From Narthecium ossifragum (Eukaryota; Streptophyta; Magnoliopsida; Dioscoreales; Nartheciaceae): a stretch of DNA of 64,000 bases. The translations under genes were made by a program, and so were the position numbers. Numbering within the stretch: the stretch's first letter is position 1; every line of letters begins with the position of its first letter. The notes under the pieces are model-generated. The model did no database searches. It was not told the origin of the DNA and was given only the letters and a program-made list of their open reading frames with translations. The stretch spans positions 24,280,509 through 24,344,508 of the forward strand of contig OY986974.1 in assembly GCA_963920575.1 (NCBI GenBank), in the 5' to 3' direction. Positions 57,840 to 64,000 of this stretch are shown here, piece by piece.

Positions 57840-57875
<36 letters not shown>

Positions 57876-58391
57876 TAAAACCCTTGTATCGAGTCTGGAT
57901 TTTGGACCGTTTGGTTGATTTCTGATTGATTGGGTTCAATAAACTATACCAAGGTATTACTTACTATTTTTAGTAGACATGGATGTGATCTAAAAGCAAA
58001 CAAAAAGGAAATATGTATTAATTTCAGTTTCTCCTGTCACATGAAAGAAAAAGGAAGGAAAAAAAAAAAAGAAGCTTTTTTTCAAGCACTTGATCCTAGA
58101 ATAGGATTTAATTTGGTGGTATTTTATTTCCATCCCATTGATCTCATATTTTGGAGTAATAATTGGTGACTGTGTATGATGTATTTGACACGTGTCATTT
58201 TTGTTACTATAATGTTTCATGACTGTATCCAACTTCCATCTTCCATCTTCCATCTCTGGAGGCCATCATCAGGCGTGCGTCTCCTGCGGTCTCCCCCCTA
58301 AATGCCGCTGGCTCCCTCCACCGTCCGTTCGTCGGCCCCGCCGCCCCATTCCCGGCGGAGGACCCCGTAGACCTCTCGCCTCCCGATACCG
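57833..58391. promoter_or_regulatory. Shared divergent promoter region of the JmjC and CDPK genes
   Basis: 559 bp separate the two start codons. An AG tract (57841-57871) lies right before the JmjC start. CTTCCATCTTCCATCTTCCA at 58228-58252 and a GC-rich leader precede the kinase. Bidirectional regulation is possible but not shown. Confidence 0.4.
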
Positions 58392-63122
<4,731 letters not shown>

Positions 63123-64000
63123 AATGACTCCGTATATACTTTCCTTCTTTTGTTCTACTCATTTTAGTTTGGAGGTGCATACAGGTTGTAGAGTTTGAGA
63201 GCCTTCCAAGAATGGCCAAAATGTAAGTTTTTGTCTGTCTTTCATTTGTGTTTAGATGATGTATTTTAGTCAGGATCTGTTACATCTCTTGTGTACATGC
63301 TCCATGATTAATGAAGCCATTTTTTCCTCTGCATCTCCTCTCGTACGTACAAAGCATCTCCATCAATGATCTTGACGAACCGAAGGCCATTTTTCGTCTT
63401 TCTAGTTCCTAATTGGAACGAGTCAAACTCATGTGGTCTTTCTGGTGTTATGACCTGGAAACCTGTCCATCCGCATATGCTTTCCTCTGTTATCAACTAG
63501 TCAGGATACAGATCATCATCATTCATGGGAACCTATAGCTCTGCCCCTGTCTCAATCATCTATTGCTACATGTAATTAAATACTAGACTTTTCAACTCAG
63601 TTTCTATCAAATGGTGTCAGACTGACGATATGCATATGGTTGCTAGGACTCTCAAAAGAAGAAGCTTCAAATTACTTAGTTTACTTAATTTCCATGGCTA
63701 ATACATGGAAGCAACAAAGGATATATATACCTGCTGAAATTAACAGATCCACCATTATGTCTTGATTTTAGCTAGCTTATAGCCCTGTACTTAATTTTCT
63801 CCATCATGCATTCTTGTCATTGATTAAATCCAACGGATTTTTGGTAGATTGTTCGTCCAATTGGTCTCCTCTCTGAGGGGTTTTAACGTGATGGGATTAA
63901 TATGAACCTCTCATGTCCCTTTGCAGGTCACACACATGAGCTATCTAGCTAGCTTCAAAGTTCAAACCTAAACCGTCCTTTTTCCACCCCTAGTTAGCTC
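63123..64000. other. 3' UTR of the kinase and spacer, no further gene seen
   Basis: AT-rich sequence with several candidate poly(A) signals. No coding region with recognisable content. Confidence 0.5.

Noticed and set aside
63308..63496. Short minus-strand frame downstream of the kinase
   Set aside because: 62 codons with no recognisable domain, start context or neighbour support.

Overview
The window is nuclear DNA of a flowering plant, most likely a monocot. Genes are split by GT-AG introns. First exons of several genes are strongly GC-rich (a calcium-dependent kinase, a myosin-binding protein, an F-box/JmjC protein) while introns and spacers are AT-rich. Spacers are full of plant transposons: L1-type LINEs, hAT and Mutator-like elements, MITEs and a Ty3/gypsy Tat-type LTR element. 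The species cannot be named from the sequence.

Layout. 0.2-4.5 kb: a chloroplast enoyl-ACP reductase (ENR) copy on +, split by a GC-rich hAT element; a frame lesion at the catalytic Tyr and a lost splice acceptor suggest a pseudogene. 4.5-17.7 kb: accessory spacer with decayed LINEs, MITEs and a serially duplicated F-box/DUF295 family, of which only one member (13.8-15.0 kb) is intact. 17.9-26.2 kb: a complete 21-exon KIN-12E-type kinesin on -. 27.0-29.4 kb: a rearranged inverted copy of the kinesin 3' exon beside an F-box relic, later hit by a foldback Mutator-like MITE. 29.4-31.3 kb: repeats, including a four-unit tandem array and an LTR remnant. 31.6-33.6 kb: an OMA1-like M48 metallopeptidase on +. 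34.7-49.5 kb: a young, complete Tat-lineage retrotransposon with a perfect 5-bp target duplication, inserted next to a LINE remnant. 50.2-53.5 kb: a GTD-binding (myosin-binding) protein on +. 54.3-57.8 kb: an F-box/JmjC protein resembling JMJ22 on -. 58.4-63.1 kb: a calcium-dependent protein kinase on +, divergent from the JmjC gene across about 560 bp.

The most unusual object is the retrotransposon. Gag-protease and pol are both open on the minus strand and meet at a 4-base stop/start overlap. On the opposite strand, between the 3' LTR and the end of pol, lies a five-exon gene coding for a plant mobile domain (PMD) followed by a charged, low-complexity tail and a coiled coil. All exon phases fit a frame of 1117 codons, interrupted only by one in-frame TGA. 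The LTRs carry an array of short degenerate repeats built on ATCGTCC/GGTCGAT, and similar words occur in a diverged LTR remnant nearby.

The host genes are ordinary single-copy-type plant genes with unrelated roles (phragmoplast/spindle kinesin, mitochondrial protease, myosin receptor, histone demethylase, Ca2+ signalling). Nothing suggests a gene cluster or shared pathway.
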